The notes: generated from the sequence alone by a model not told the origin. Positions 44,836-54,583 are shown, counted from the stretch's first letter. The stretch is DNA of 64,000 nucleotides from Desulfogranum mediterraneum DSM 13871 (GCF_000429965.1 NZ_AUCW01000012.1:62001-126000), one strand, 5' to 3'. Program-made: numbers and translations.

Positions 44836-46608
44836 ATGGCTCGATTGTTCAGAAAGTCCTTTCTCAGTCAGTTGCTTCAGCCAAAACAGGTTCTGATCAG
44901 CATGCCCGAACGTTCAGCGCCCTTATTTTGGCCATTTTGCCTCGCACTCAGCGGGCTTATGGGGAGCCTGATAATCTGGAGCATTGTCAGCACGGTCAAT
45001 ATAGCCATCGTGGCTTCAGGCATAATGCTGCCGCTTGGAGGAGTCCGAGATATACAATCTCTAAGCTCCGGCATCGTGACAGCACGTCTGGTCACAGGCG
45101 GCAACACCGTTAAAGCCGGACAAGTCCTCGCGCATATCCATGAACCCGGGCTTGAGGATGCCTACGCAAGAGCCCGGGAACACTATTCCCTGAAATACAG
45201 GGAAATCAGTCTCAAGAGAAAGGCGAGCAACGAGCGCCTGCAGCGTGCGGTGGCGTACCATCAGGCACAGGATGAAGCTCTAAGCAGGGCAATAGAGTTT
45301 CTGGTGTCCATCCGGGGTCAGTTCAAACTAAACCTGGAAACCTTCTTTAATCAACAGGAACGATCCTTAAAACTACAAAAGTCCTCCATAGAAAAAATCA
45401 GACAGACCTATGCAGAACACCTGCGCAACATGGAAGGACTCCAGAAGAAAAGGGTCATAGACAAGAGCACGCTCATAAAGCATACCTCTCGATTCGACGA
45501 GATACTCGGCAAGACCTCAAGGGTCTCAAAAGATTTCAACCAACTGAATATCGATCACAACTCTAAGCATATAGAGCTTGGAGAGATAGAGGAAAAAATT
45601 GAGAAATACACCCTGAAAAGGTTGGATAACGACAACACCTTAAAAGAGGCAAAAGACGATTTCAGATCTCGAGAAGTAAAGCTCGAGATCAAGAAGCTGG
45701 AAATCTGTCAAAAGCTTTTAGAATCAGAAAAAAAGCTATGGCGCAACCAAAATATCCTGAGCCCTTATGACGGCAAGTTGATCAGCTTCCGCCCCGCTAT
45801 CGGACATATCGTAAAAACCGGCGAAACCATCGCCTTGTTTGAAATGAAGACGCAATCATCTAAAAAAACGCTGTTCCTGTCTCCGCGTATCCACCAAGGC
45901 ACCCTTTGCTTACGATATAAAGAGAAAAGTCGACCATTCGCACTCGCCCCTGGCCAACACCCTGCAAGTCAGCTGAAGACACTGGCTAAGGCTATCGACA
46001 GCTGGCTACCGGAGATCGCTGTAACCATAGGGGCAAGCCCGGGAAGCCTGGTTTTTGAAGGCGATATTGCCCCGCTCAGGTTGACCGAGAGATCACTGTA
46101 CGATGAAGACCACTTCCCTGTCTTTGCCGACCTGATCACCGTGGGAGACAACTGGCAGCAGAGTCAGTTACTCAACATGGCAATAGTGCAGAGCCGGCAG
46201 ATAAGAAGAATTGAAGTTGGCTCCAAGGTTCTCATCAAACCCGATTACGAACGGAGTTTACTCGGCGCCCAGGTAAGCGGCGAAGTCATGGAGGTGGGTG
46301 AATACTCTGTGACACGGCTGGAAATTGAAGCGTTGATCGGCAGCTCCGAACTGGCAGAGACGGTCTCATCAGGTCAATACGGCTACCTGGTTCTGAGCCG
46401 ACTGCTTCAAGATAATGCGGGAAATCACCTATGGATCGGCGGACAGCCAAGCCGCGAACTCAAAGCTGCCACCAAGACCAGCAGCCAATTTATCGTCGGA
46501 AAAGAACGCCCTTTCAACCTGATTGTTCCCTTTATCCATGACATCTTCACAGGCAAACTGTTTGCCCGTCTCAACCAAAAGACAACCACCACCTCCGGAG
46601 CGAGATGA
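44836..46608 (+). CDS. HlyD-type membrane fusion/adaptor protein of the peptide exporter
   Basis: 590 residues: one membrane anchor (~32-57), a split lipoyl-like domain ('LSSGIVTARLVTGGNTVKAG' and 'LSPYDGKLISFRPAIGHIVKTG'), a ~200-residue coiled coil between the two halves, and a long C-terminal region with a second barrel-like segment. It recalls the secretion adaptor of NHLM-type microcin systems. It bridges the ABC exporters across the periplasm. It lies 8 bp after the radical SAM gene and its stop overlaps the next start (ATGATGA). Confidence 0.85.
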   Translation: MARLFRKSFLSQLLQPKQVLISMPERSAPLFWPFCLALSGLMGSLIIWSIVSTVNIAIVASGIMLPLGGVRDIQSLSSGIVTARLVTGGNTVKAGQVLAHIHEPGLEDAYARAREHYSLKYREISLKRKASNERLQRAVAYHQAQDEALSRAIEFLVSIRGQFKLNLETFFNQQERSLKLQKSSIEKIRQTYAEHLRNMEGLQKKRVIDKSTLIKHTSRFDEILGKTSRVSKDFNQLNIDHNSKHIELGEIEEKIEKYTLKRLDNDNTLKEAKDDFRSREVKLEIKKLEICQKLLESEKKLWRNQNILSPYDGKLISFRPAIGHIVKTGETIALFEMKTQSSKKTLFLSPRIHQGTLCLRYKEKSRPFALAPGQHPASQLKTLAKAIDSWLPEIAVTIGASPGSLVFEGDIAPLRLTERSLYDEDHFPVFADLITVGDNWQQSQLLNMAIVQSRQIRRIEVGSKVLIKPDYERSLLGAQVSGEVMEVGEYSVTRLEIEALIGSSELAETVSSGQYGYLVLSRLLQDNAGNHLWIGGQPSRELKAATKTSSQFIVGKERPFNLIVPFIHDIFTGKLFARLNQKTTTTSGAR

Positions 46609-47450
46609 TGAAGCCGGCGGAAACAGAGGACATAGCGAGCAGACTGGACCTACACCTCCTCAAGCTGTTCAGCAGGGAGCAACACCCTGTTCAGCTCCGC
46701 CAACAACTGATGAACACAACAGCGGAAATTGCTGTATCCCCATTCTCTTTGGCCAATCAGGGCTTTCTTGACCCTAGCTGCCGGGAAGAAGATGAAAGGG
46801 CGATTGTCAACCTGATCGATTACACCTTTGAGCGTTTTTTCCTGCCTTCAATGCCTCCCAGCCAGGTCTATCGCTACGTTTGCGACGCTGAAAAGACGCT
46901 GCACTATCAGAGCAGCGACGTGGAGCAGAATAAACCGCTGCTCCTGGAGTCTGTTCATCATCATATGGTTTTTTCCTATCTCGCCTTAACGGTCCCCATG
47001 CTGGCAAAAAACGGGGTCACGGTCAGCAAGGTCATCCTCTTGCACCTACAGCCGGATCTGGACCCCCGGCTCCAACAAATAAGCAGGTCCTTTGCATATA
47101 CATCCGAAGTTGAATTCGTGGGAGTTCCTTTTAATCGGCACTGGATTCGAAGCTTAAAATCAGAAGTAACAGCACAGAGCCTCATCATCTACATGGGTGA
47201 TATGCCGGCATCACTCTTCAACACCGAACCCACCCAGACATTGCAACTCACCAGAGAAGCACCTCACCCGCCGTTTACCATTCGCACGGTGACCATTGCA
47301 TCTCAGCTGGCCAAACACCTTGGAGCTGCACACCACTTTCTGGATTACTCAAGAGACGGAAAAGCCACCTTCCGCCCTGCAGACGCCCATCTGAAGTGCC
47401 CATTAACGGACTGGATCTTCTGGCCCGCAATTAATGCTATGTATCTCTGA
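46605..47450 (+). CDS. Unknown protein of the RiPP locus
   Basis: 281 residues, soluble, no signal peptide and no family recognised. Notable segments: 'HHHMVFSYLALTVPML', 'KVILLHLQPDLDPRLQQISR', 'FNRHWIRSLKSEVTAQSLII' and 'IIYMGDMPASLF'. The alternating hydrophobic strands and basic helix are compatible with an alpha/beta transferase fold, but that is speculation. It is coupled to the HlyD-type gene by a 4-bp overlap and sits in front of the exporter genes, so it is likely needed for maturation, tailoring or self-protection. Confidence 0.7.
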   Translation: MMKPAETEDIASRLDLHLLKLFSREQHPVQLRQQLMNTTAEIAVSPFSLANQGFLDPSCREEDERAIVNLIDYTFERFFLPSMPPSQVYRYVCDAEKTLHYQSSDVEQNKPLLLESVHHHMVFSYLALTVPMLAKNGVTVSKVILLHLQPDLDPRLQQISRSFAYTSEVEFVGVPFNRHWIRSLKSEVTAQSLIIYMGDMPASLFNTEPTQTLQLTREAPHPPFTIRTVTIASQLAKHLGAAHHFLDYSRDGKATFRPADAHLKCPLTDWIFWPAINAMYL

Positions 47451-47462
47451 GTCACCCTAACA

Positions 47463-49475
47463 ATGACAATCCAATTAATCCGCTTTCTCACTCCGGTTTT
47501 TTCTCAACTGTCAATGCTGGAGAACATCCCCGAAGGCAACTGCCAAAGTTCAAGGGAATGGCTCACATATTTCGGAAGTCACCTGTTCCTGGCTGCAAAA
47601 CCATGTAAGAACGGAAACATGCTCTGTCAGGCCACCCTGATGTTGGCTGAGCACCCAGGCTTCGGCTTACTGCTGCTGCGTAACCAGCCTTCACTGTTTT
47701 CTTCAAAAAAGTTCCATGCCTTGCGGCTGGCAGACACGACTCTGCTTGAGCTTGCCCCAGATGACCTGGAAAAGTGCCTTGACTGTCACCTCCTTTTTGA
47801 AAAATTTATCTGGACCAGGGAGTGGTCTTCGGCCGAGGTGAGGGACTACCTCTCTAAGCCATGCACCATTCTAGCGCGCCAGGCTCTGGTTGCCAGCGTT
47901 GCCGCCAACTCCATCCAAAGCCTCCTTTTCATCACCACTTTTTATGTACTGTCGACCGTTATCCCGCAACATTCCCTGCATAGTTATGCAGCCCTGTCTG
48001 TGCTGGTACTGATACTGCTCTTTTACTTATCTGTTTTTGAGGTATTCAGCCAACGGCTCAACCAATGGGTACATTCGTATTACCTCGAACGCCGGGGCCT
48101 TATCCAGCATGGCCTGCTCTGGTCTCTCTCTCCCACCGCCTTTATCGAACTCGGAGAGAACAAGGTCAACCAACTGGTACAACTCGTAGGTGAAATCGGA
48201 CAGATGGAAATAGAGATAGTGTCAAGACTGGCAACCTCCGTGGCCCTGGTCCCGATTATGGTGATCATGTTTTTCCGCCTTCCGCTAAGCCTGTTCATCG
48301 CAATAATAGCCATCAGCGTCCTCGGCAGCTCCGCAAAGATGACCCTGCGCAGAAAAGACGAAAAAAAACATGAGGTGACGGCAAAAAACGAAGAACAGAT
48401 TCTCTCTGAAATTGTTACAAATATCAAAACACTCAACTACTACAACCAGACAGCCAAGGCCTTATCCCTATGGCATTCCACCTTAAGCAAAAAGGCATCA
48501 GACGCCTGCAAAGTTCTCACCAGGGAAGCGTTTCATGATGCACTTGACCATTTTGGCAAGGATACGGTCTACACGGTCACCCTGCTCCTTCTTGCCTTTA
48601 TGATTTCGCCTTCACGCACCCAGATGCCGCTCACCGTAACAACGGTCTACCTTATCTTATTTTTTGCCTCCAACCTCCACAGCACCATTCCTCAATTCTA
48701 TGATCTGGTGGTACTGAGAAAAAACCTGCATCAGGCAATGAAGGAAGCAACCCCCTTGTTTGCGGATCAGGCTTTTGATAAGGGCCGGGAGCACACCATC
48801 CTTAACCACCTTGCACCCAAAGTGGTATTGGACAAGATCTCGCTGCCATATGGATGCAGGCTTACCGAGACCGATCCGGCAGAACCCTCCTTTCTTTGCC
48901 TTAACCGGGGGATAGTGCAAATCAGAGGTGAATCCGGCTCAGGCAAGAGCATGCTTGTCCGCTGCATGCTCGGCCTGGAGAAACTCGAGTCAGGGAAAAT
49001 CATGATCATGGGCCGGAACACAGCTCAACTCTACCCAGGAGAAAGGGCTCGACTTTTTTCCTATATCGGGCAGGAGGCAAGCCTGGTTCCGGGAACACTC
49101 AAAGATAACCTCATGTTGCTTTGCCCAGCTCAAGATCAGCTCAGAGAGCTCAGAAATATTTTAAGCTTGGTCAGGTTAACCGACTTTGTCGACAGGCTAC
49201 CTCTTGGACTGGACACCCCTGTTGCCAACATCAGAGAAACTTTTTCCACCGGTGAACTCCAGCGCATTTTACTGGCACAGGTGCTCATGAAACCATGTGA
49301 AATCCTGATCCTGGACGAAGCGATGTCAGGTGTTCAGGAACAGCTTGAGATAACCATATTGACTGCCCTCAGAGAGTTTCCACCTCTGATTTTTGTCGTC
49401 AGTCATCGCAACTCACTGGAAGCCCTTGCTGATCACACCATCACCCTGGCTGCCCGCGAGGATTCATATGACTAA
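47463..49475 (+). CDS. ABC exporter (membrane + ATPase domains) without peptidase
   Basis: 670 residues: an N-terminal ~150-residue soluble region of unknown fold, six membrane helices (about 150-440) and a nucleotide-binding domain. Walker A is GESGSGKS near 490, the signature is FSTGE near 594 (LSGGQ variant) and Walker B with catalytic Glu is 'ILILDEAMSG'. Paired with the C39-ABC protein next door, it repeats the two-ABC arrangement of NHLM microcin exporters. Its last 8 bp overlap the start of that gene. Confidence 0.88.
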   Translation: MTIQLIRFLTPVFSQLSMLENIPEGNCQSSREWLTYFGSHLFLAAKPCKNGNMLCQATLMLAEHPGFGLLLLRNQPSLFSSKKFHALRLADTTLLELAPDDLEKCLDCHLLFEKFIWTREWSSAEVRDYLSKPCTILARQALVASVAANSIQSLLFITTFYVLSTVIPQHSLHSYAALSVLVLILLFYLSVFEVFSQRLNQWVHSYYLERRGLIQHGLLWSLSPTAFIELGENKVNQLVQLVGEIGQMEIEIVSRLATSVALVPIMVIMFFRLPLSLFIAIIAISVLGSSAKMTLRRKDEKKHEVTAKNEEQILSEIVTNIKTLNYYNQTAKALSLWHSTLSKKASDACKVLTREAFHDALDHFGKDTVYTVTLLLLAFMISPSRTQMPLTVTTVYLILFFASNLHSTIPQFYDLVVLRKNLHQAMKEATPLFADQAFDKGREHTILNHLAPKVVLDKISLPYGCRLTETDPAEPSFLCLNRGIVQIRGESGSGKSMLVRCMLGLEKLESGKIMIMGRNTAQLYPGERARLFSYIGQEASLVPGTLKDNLMLLCPAQDQLRELRNILSLVRLTDFVDRLPLGLDTPVANIRETFSTGELQRILLAQVLMKPCEILILDEAMSGVQEQLEITILTALREFPPLIFVVSHRNSLEALADHTITLAAREDSYD

Positions 49476-51510
49476 GCGCCTGCCGGTACGATTACAGCTC
49501 CACGCAAGCGAATGCGGCACGGTATGCCTTGGGATGTTGCTTGAGTACCATGGCGCGTTTCACTCCAACCTTGAACTCCGTCAGCTCTGTAGTGTAAGCC
49601 GTGACGGTGCAACTATTGCTCAAATCCAGCGCGGCGCACAGCAACTGGGCTACAACTGCAAGGTCAGCAAGAGGGGAATCTCCGCCCTGGCGAACCTGAA
49701 CATGCCCGTCATCATTCACTGGGACATGCATCACTACGTGGTGCTGGAGTCACTTTCAGGACAGCGGGCCATTATTCACGACCCGGCTGTTGGCAGGAGA
49801 AAGATTTCGCTCGAAACCCTCGACAGATCGTACACAGGCATAAGTATCGAGGTGGAGACAGACAATGCGGCTCAGCCAGATCAACACAAGCCGCCGGTCA
49901 CCGTTTCCTTTTGGGAACTGCTCAGGAGCCAAAAACTGAGGAAAGACTTCAAAGAGATACTCCTCACCAGCTGCTCGCTGTTCAGTGCTGAGTGCATCTT
50001 TTGGGGGAGCATTTACGGTTTTTTTGACTCTGCCGTAGAATTCGAAATAAAGACTGCCGGATTCCTGCTCCCATTACTTTGCCTCCTCTCATCAACAACC
50101 GCTTTTGTTCTCCGCCTTCGCCTGTCGGACAGGCGCTACAGACTCATTTTAGGAATCGAAAGCTCAACTCGGGCTGCAGTTACGACCCGCCTGCTGCCAC
50201 ATCTGAGCAGGTCCCTGCAATCGCTCTATCCGGAAGAATTATTCGATCGCATCAATGCCTTCACCCTCTACATGCAAAACCTCACAGCACTCTCAGTAGG
50301 TGTCGTCACCAATATTCTCATTGCCCTGCCCGCTCTGGGCCTGCTGTTCTGGAAAAGCACCCCTCTCTTCATCCTGACAATCCTTCCGGGACTCTTTGCT
50401 GCCTTGAGCCAATGGCACAGCGCCTCATCAGTGAAGGAACAGGCCGTTCAACTATCCAGACTACAGGGAGAAATGGACCAGTTCATGACCGTACGCCTCA
50501 GACAGTTTATTGGCCTGTACGCCATGGGCATGCAGCAAGGGCTTGTTGAATCGGCAATCCCACTTCTTATGGCAAACCTTAAACAGGATTTCGAACACCA
50601 ACAGCTCCTCTTTCGCTGGCAACCGATCCTTTTAACGCTGGAAAAGATTCACCCCGGCCTGATCACCTTCACAGGATTGTACCTGTTGCTCATCGACCAC
50701 CTGAGCTTTGGTGAGCTTATTTTTCTTTCGCTGATGAGCATCTCGGTAACAACCCGGATAAAAGAGTGTTACCGCAGCGCGCAGCTATTCTTTGCGTCCA
50801 GCAACATGGTTACAACCATGGAAGAGTTATCTGACCTTCTTGAAGAACCAGCAGATACAAGAAAAAGAACACCCTATAAACATGATTCCGATTTCGCCGT
50901 CCAAGCAATCAGGATGGGGTACGGACATGACAACCTGACCCCAACCCTGTTTAGCGATGTCAACCTTGAGATAAGCAAACAGGAAAGCGTGTGTATTGTC
51001 GGTAACAGCGGAGTCGGCAAGACAACATTACTTGAGATTATCAGCGGGCAAAAAAAGGTTGTTGCCGGTGAAATTCTTCTCTTCGGAAGACCTGTCGAAG
51101 AGGTTATCAGGCCTGGTTACGTATTTGCCGACGACCACTATCTACAGGAGACAATGGCTCAACACTTCGGAATGAAGGGACAGAGCAAAAAAGAGAGAGC
51201 CCGTTTGCAGGGATGTCTGACCATTGTGGAGTTGGACCAAAGATTACAGCATTATCTACGCGAACCGGAAAATCCCTATTTTGAAAAAGAAACGCTCAGC
51301 AGGGGCGAACTGGAACGCCTCTGTATTGCCAGGGCTTTTTGGTTCAATCCCGAAATACTCCTCATTGATGAAGCATTCAGTCACGTATCATCCTCCCAGG
51401 CCAGGCGAATCATCGAGCGCCTGCGAGCAGCTGCCTGCACCCTGATACTGGTCAGTCACCGCTCGGAAATCCAGGAACTCTGCGACAGAACTATTCCACT
51501 CTCTTGTTAA
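49468..51510 (+). CDS. C39-peptidase ABC exporter, leader-cleaving
   Basis: 680 residues from the ATG at 49468; the frame extends upstream inside the previous gene. The N-terminal C39 peptidase has oxyanion Gln10, catalytic Cys16 ('HASECGTVCLGML'), His89 ('HHYVVLE') and Asp105 ('IIHDPAVG'), all present. A six-helix membrane domain follows, then the ATPase with Walker A GNSGVGKT near 512, signature LSRGE near 610 and Walker B 'ILLIDEA'. C39 exporters cut after GG during export, and the precursor has a GG at 171-172. So this is the probable protease and pump for the modified peptide. Confidence 0.93.
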   Translation: MTKRLPVRLQLHASECGTVCLGMLLEYHGAFHSNLELRQLCSVSRDGATIAQIQRGAQQLGYNCKVSKRGISALANLNMPVIIHWDMHHYVVLESLSGQRAIIHDPAVGRRKISLETLDRSYTGISIEVETDNAAQPDQHKPPVTVSFWELLRSQKLRKDFKEILLTSCSLFSAECIFWGSIYGFFDSAVEFEIKTAGFLLPLLCLLSSTTAFVLRLRLSDRRYRLILGIESSTRAAVTTRLLPHLSRSLQSLYPEELFDRINAFTLYMQNLTALSVGVVTNILIALPALGLLFWKSTPLFILTILPGLFAALSQWHSASSVKEQAVQLSRLQGEMDQFMTVRLRQFIGLYAMGMQQGLVESAIPLLMANLKQDFEHQQLLFRWQPILLTLEKIHPGLITFTGLYLLLIDHLSFGELIFLSLMSISVTTRIKECYRSAQLFFASSNMVTTMEELSDLLEEPADTRKRTPYKHDSDFAVQAIRMGYGHDNLTPTLFSDVNLEISKQESVCIVGNSGVGKTTLLEIISGQKKVVAGEILLFGRPVEEVIRPGYVFADDHYLQETMAQHFGMKGQSKKERARLQGCLTIVELDQRLQHYLREPENPYFEKETLSRGELERLCIARAFWFNPEILLIDEAFSHVSSSQARRIIERLRAAACTLILVSHRSEIQELCDRTIPLSC

Positions 51511-51521
51511 CAGGCACCTCA

Positions 51522-52238
51522 ATGGGTAAACTTTTTTTTACAATCTGTATCTTGATTGCCTCAATTTACTGGGCCCGGATGCAAGCGCCTCTCTTACAGG
51601 CACAGTTACTGTACGCAATATCTCTCGTTCAACTTGTTGGCCTGGGAATAGTCTATCGCTGTCTCGCCCGTTTAAAACCGGTTCAGCCGCCGGTTTCCCC
51701 AAAGCTGCCGCTCTGTACTCATACGGCTATCGCATTTCTGGTACTTTGTGCTCTGGTTCTTGTTTACTGCAGCCTTACAGCCGGCCAGCTGACGGTTTCC
51801 CTCAACTGGCTTCAGTGGATGGGCAAACTTCTCTATTTCATGCTCCTCATTGCCTTGCCGGAAGAGTTACTGTTCCGCTGGCTTCCCTTTCGACTCAACC
51901 AAAACAGAACAGAGCGAGCTGTTGTATACGGCAGCGTACTGTTCAGTATCTACCATATCAATCAAGGCATCCTGCCGCTGCTGTTCTTCTTTTCTCTTGG
52001 GTTGCTGTTTGGGGTAATGCGCTACTACGGGTGTCCAATCCTGTTACTGATCATCATCCATGGCCTCTATGACCTGGCAGTGGGCCAGCTCTGGCCAGGG
52101 GCAATATTTCGCTTCGGTTCCCTACAATTTTGGTTGATTTCCCCTATATTGATTTTTGTACTGATTTCAGTGACAGGCTTCAGTTACAGCCTGATAACCA
52201 GGAAAAAAGCTGATACTCCCTGCTGCCGCCCTGCCTGA
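51522..52238 (+). CDS. CPBP-family intramembrane protease homologue
   Basis: 238 residues, about eight membrane helices. Motif EE-x3-R in 'LPEELLFRW' (Glu 114-115), His in 'FSIYHINQG' (~145) and His in 'IIIHGLYDLA' (~180) are the CPBP (Abi/Rce1) catalytic set. I begin at ATG 51522 rather than the TTG at 51504. In bacteriocin loci CPBP proteins often act in immunity or in leader or precursor processing; here immunity or processing is inferred from its place as the last gene of the RiPP cluster. A short inverted repeat (GCCTG AAA CAGGC) overlaps its stop. Confidence 0.85.
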   Translation: MGKLFFTICILIASIYWARMQAPLLQAQLLYAISLVQLVGLGIVYRCLARLKPVQPPVSPKLPLCTHTAIAFLVLCALVLVYCSLTAGQLTVSLNWLQWMGKLLYFMLLIALPEELLFRWLPFRLNQNRTERAVVYGSVLFSIYHINQGILPLLFFFSLGLLFGVMRYYGCPILLLIIIHGLYDLAVGQLWPGAIFRFGSLQFWLISPILIFVLISVTGFSYSLITRKKADTPCCRPA

Positions 52239-52361
52239 AACAGGCACCCCGCACTGAAGAGATGCAACCCGGCTCTAACTCAAAGGTAAACTGGTGGAGA
52301 AGAAATAGGGACAAAGGCAGGAAGGGGTACAATTCCGCCATATTCCGCCATATTCCGCCCA

Positions 52362-52379
52362 CCCCCGAAAAACCGGGGG
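52362..52379. terminator. GC stem between convergent genes
   Basis: CCCCCG, loop AAAAAC, CGGGGG. It lies between the RiPP cluster end and the flagellin stop. There is no T-run on either side, so terminator function is uncertain. Three near-identical ATTCCGCC(A/C) units (52331-52360) precede it. The rest of 52239-52470 is featureless. Confidence 0.35.
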
Positions 52380-52470
52380 CAGAAAGGAAAAGTTGGGAAA
52401 AGGGCTAAGAGACAGGGCGCTTTTCATGGCTGCTGCCCGCTTGAGAGCAAGCACTTTGGAGCAGTGCTGC

Positions 52471-54243
52471 TCAGGAGAGTAACCTTAAGGCAATTTCAGG
52501 GGCAGCGGTCGCCTGGGACAAGACCGAGATTGCAGCCTGTTGCATGATGCTCTGTTTGGTCATAGAGGCTGTTTCCATGGCAATATCGGCATCCAATATC
52601 CGAGAGCGGGCAGCGCTTAGGTTTTCCACCGTGTTTGAAGCGTTGGAGATGGCAGACTCGAGCCGGTTCATTTGAGCGCCCAGGCTTCCGCGGGTCTCAT
52701 CGATCATGGAGATGGCGCGGTCAAACTTGGTAATCGCCATGGAGGCATTGGTCTGCACATCGATGTCGCTGATATCGAGGCCTGCGGAAGATATCCCGGA
52801 GATCTCAAGCTCCATGGTATCACCGCTGTTGGCTCCTGTCTGCAGAGTATAGGTTTCGGCCGCAGCGATGGAACTGCTCAACTCCTCCCAGATGGTATTG
52901 AATCCCACCAGAGGGTCTTCATCGTATGGAGCACCGTTGGGCACCACGCTTGTTGCCGTCTTGATGGCTCCGCCATCGGCATCGAGTCCGCCAATGGCGC
53001 CGGTATCGGTGTTTGCAAGGTCACCGTCTGTATACATGGCCTTCAGGAAATCGAAACCGGCCCCCCCTGCATTTTGGGTAGTGAAGCCGGCGAGGAATGC
53101 GGTTTCATCACCATAACCAAATGAGCCGTGGGCCGTCTGAATGTCTGCCAGGGCGGCATCCAGACCATAACTGTTATCATCCTTGTTGGCGTTGAGCAGC
53201 CCCATCAACTCGTCGATGCCGCTGCCTCCTGCCGCCTTGATCTCATCATGCATGAAGCGTACGGCCGTATACCCCATGGCATACTGTTCGTTTAACAGGG
53301 TCGGGTCGCTGCCGTCGTTCCAGCCGGAATTGAGGGTATCAATCAGCCCGTTCACCGCCTGGTCGATGGTCTCGCCTCCGCCGAGACGGGCATTTATGGC
53401 CCCGGACAACCGCTCGTCAGCCCCCTGGATGAGTTCTGCCGCGCCCTCCTGAAACCAGGTACTCATCCCATAACTGTTCATGGTCACCCCCATGACGGCA
53501 TGCACCATCTCGTGGGCAATGATCCGGTCGTTATAGTAGGGGGCTGTACCGCCGTCCGGAGTCGTCACTGGAGTAAAATCAGAGAGATCGATATGGAGTT
53601 CCTGGCTAACGGCTTCCTTGGTGGTGGTGTTGTAGGCATTGCTGACCCAGGCGACAAAATCGTTTCCGGAATCGGTTTCATAGATGATCTCAAGATCACC
53701 GCCGATGCCGGTCAGGCCGTAGCCGTCGATGATCATCTGCTCAGTATTTCTCAGCCAACCGCTCCGCAGCCCGTCCTCCACATCCTGTTTATCCTGGTTC
53801 AGGCTCCCCTGGGATCCACTGGCGTCGGATTGGAGGATAAACTGGCCGTTAAAGGAGGTGTTATCTCCAATCCGGTCTATCTCGGCCAGGATCTGCTCGA
53901 CTTCATCCTGGAGAGAGCTCCGGTCACTCGCACTGTTGGTATCGTTGCCGGCCTGCACCGCCAACTCCCTGCCGCGCTGGAGCAGGTTGACCGCCTCCTG
54001 CATGGCCCCCTCTGCGGTCTGCAGCAGGGAGATACCATCATTCATGTTTCGTGAGGCCTGATTGAGACCACGGATCTGGGCGGTCATTCGGTTGGAGATG
54101 GAGAGACCAGCGGCATCGTCGGCGGCAGAGTTGATCCGAAGCCCGGAGGAGAGACGCTCCATGCTCTTCTCCAGGTGTCCCTGTTTGGAGAGCAGGCTTC
54201 TGGCAGCAAACTGCGCATTGATATTGGTCTTGATCGTCAGCAT
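52471..54243 (-). CDS. Flagellin with inserted zinc metalloprotease domain (flagellinolysin)
   Basis: 590 residues from ATG 54243 (AGGA 10 bp upstream). Residues 1-140 are a canonical flagellin N-domain ('[18 protein letters not shown]', '[19 protein letters not shown]') and about 495-590 a flagellin C-domain. In the place of the variable filament domain is a gluzincin protease: HEMVH at 244-248 and the third ligand Glu266 in '[12 protein letters not shown]'. Flagellinolysins form filaments with thousands of protease sites (established for some Clostridium and Gram-negative species). The gene stands alone, behind a sigma-28-like promoter. Confidence 0.93.
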   Translation of the reverse strand: MLTIKTNINAQFAARSLLSKQGHLEKSMERLSSGLRINSAADDAAGLSISNRMTAQIRGLNQASRNMNDGISLLQTAEGAMQEAVNLLQRGRELAVQAGNDTNSASDRSSLQDEVEQILAEIDRIGDNTSFNGQFILQSDASGSQGSLNQDKQDVEDGLRSGWLRNTEQMIIDGYGLTGIGGDLEIIYETDSGNDFVAWVSNAYNTTTKEAVSQELHIDLSDFTPVTTPDGGTAPYYNDRIIAHEMVHAVMGVTMNSYGMSTWFQEGAAELIQGADERLSGAINARLGGGETIDQAVNGLIDTLNSGWNDGSDPTLLNEQYAMGYTAVRFMHDEIKAAGGSGIDELMGLLNANKDDNSYGLDAALADIQTAHGSFGYGDETAFLAGFTTQNAGGAGFDFLKAMYTDGDLANTDTGAIGGLDADGGAIKTATSVVPNGAPYDEDPLVGFNTIWEELSSSIAAAETYTLQTGANSGDTMELEISGISSAGLDISDIDVQTNASMAITKFDRAISMIDETRGSLGAQMNRLESAISNASNTVENLSAARSRILDADIAMETASMTKQSIMQQAAISVLSQATAAPEIALRLLS

Positions 54244-54329
54244 ATGCACCGTCCTGGTATTTTCGAGGAGAGGTCATCGTGACCTCACTGTGCCAACAGC
54301 ATCTATGGGAAAACAATCTTTACCTTTAT

Positions 54330-54357
54330 GATTCGACAGCTTGGGGCCAAAACTTTA
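54330..54357 (-). promoter_or_regulatory. Sigma-28 (FliA)-like promoter of the flagellin gene
   Basis: On the minus strand TAAAGTTT is followed after 12 bp by GTCGAATC, close to the FliA consensus TAAAGTTT-N11-GCCGATAA. It lies ~90 bp upstream of the flagellinolysin ATG, as expected for a late flagellar gene. Confidence 0.6.
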
Positions 54358-54443
54358 CTTTTTTCAGCGCAAACAGGCAGTATTCCGATTTTTACTTTCA
54401 TTCAAGGTGGATAAGGAGCTTTTTTCACCCTGCCCCCCTTGAG

Positions 54444-54583
54444 GGCACCTTGAAAAATGAGTTTTTTCGATCAAGGTTAAGGCGCGCGATACATTTTACC
54501 GTAGGCATATGCCTGATATTCCGGGGATAAATTTTTGAGCGCAACGCCAAGATTGGAAGAAAAGGCAACTTTTCAAGGTGGCC
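54444..54583 (+). repeat. Full, best-preserved copy of the 140-bp dispersed repeat
   Basis: Ends GGCACCTTGAAAA and TTTTCAAGGTGGCC are imperfect terminal inverted repeats. Between them lie 'TTTTTTCGATCAAGGTTAAGG', broken by small changes in other copies, 'CGCGCGATA', 'CCGGGGATAAATTTTTGAG' and 'CGCAACGCCAAGATTGG'. It is 108 bp upstream of the RAYT-like transposase gene. No coding potential. Confidence 0.85.

Noticed and set aside
52331-52360. Three tandem ATTCCGCC(A/C) units as iterons or a recombination site
   Set aside because: Only three 10-bp units, with no replication or integrase gene nearby; noted with the adjacent hairpin but not given a function.
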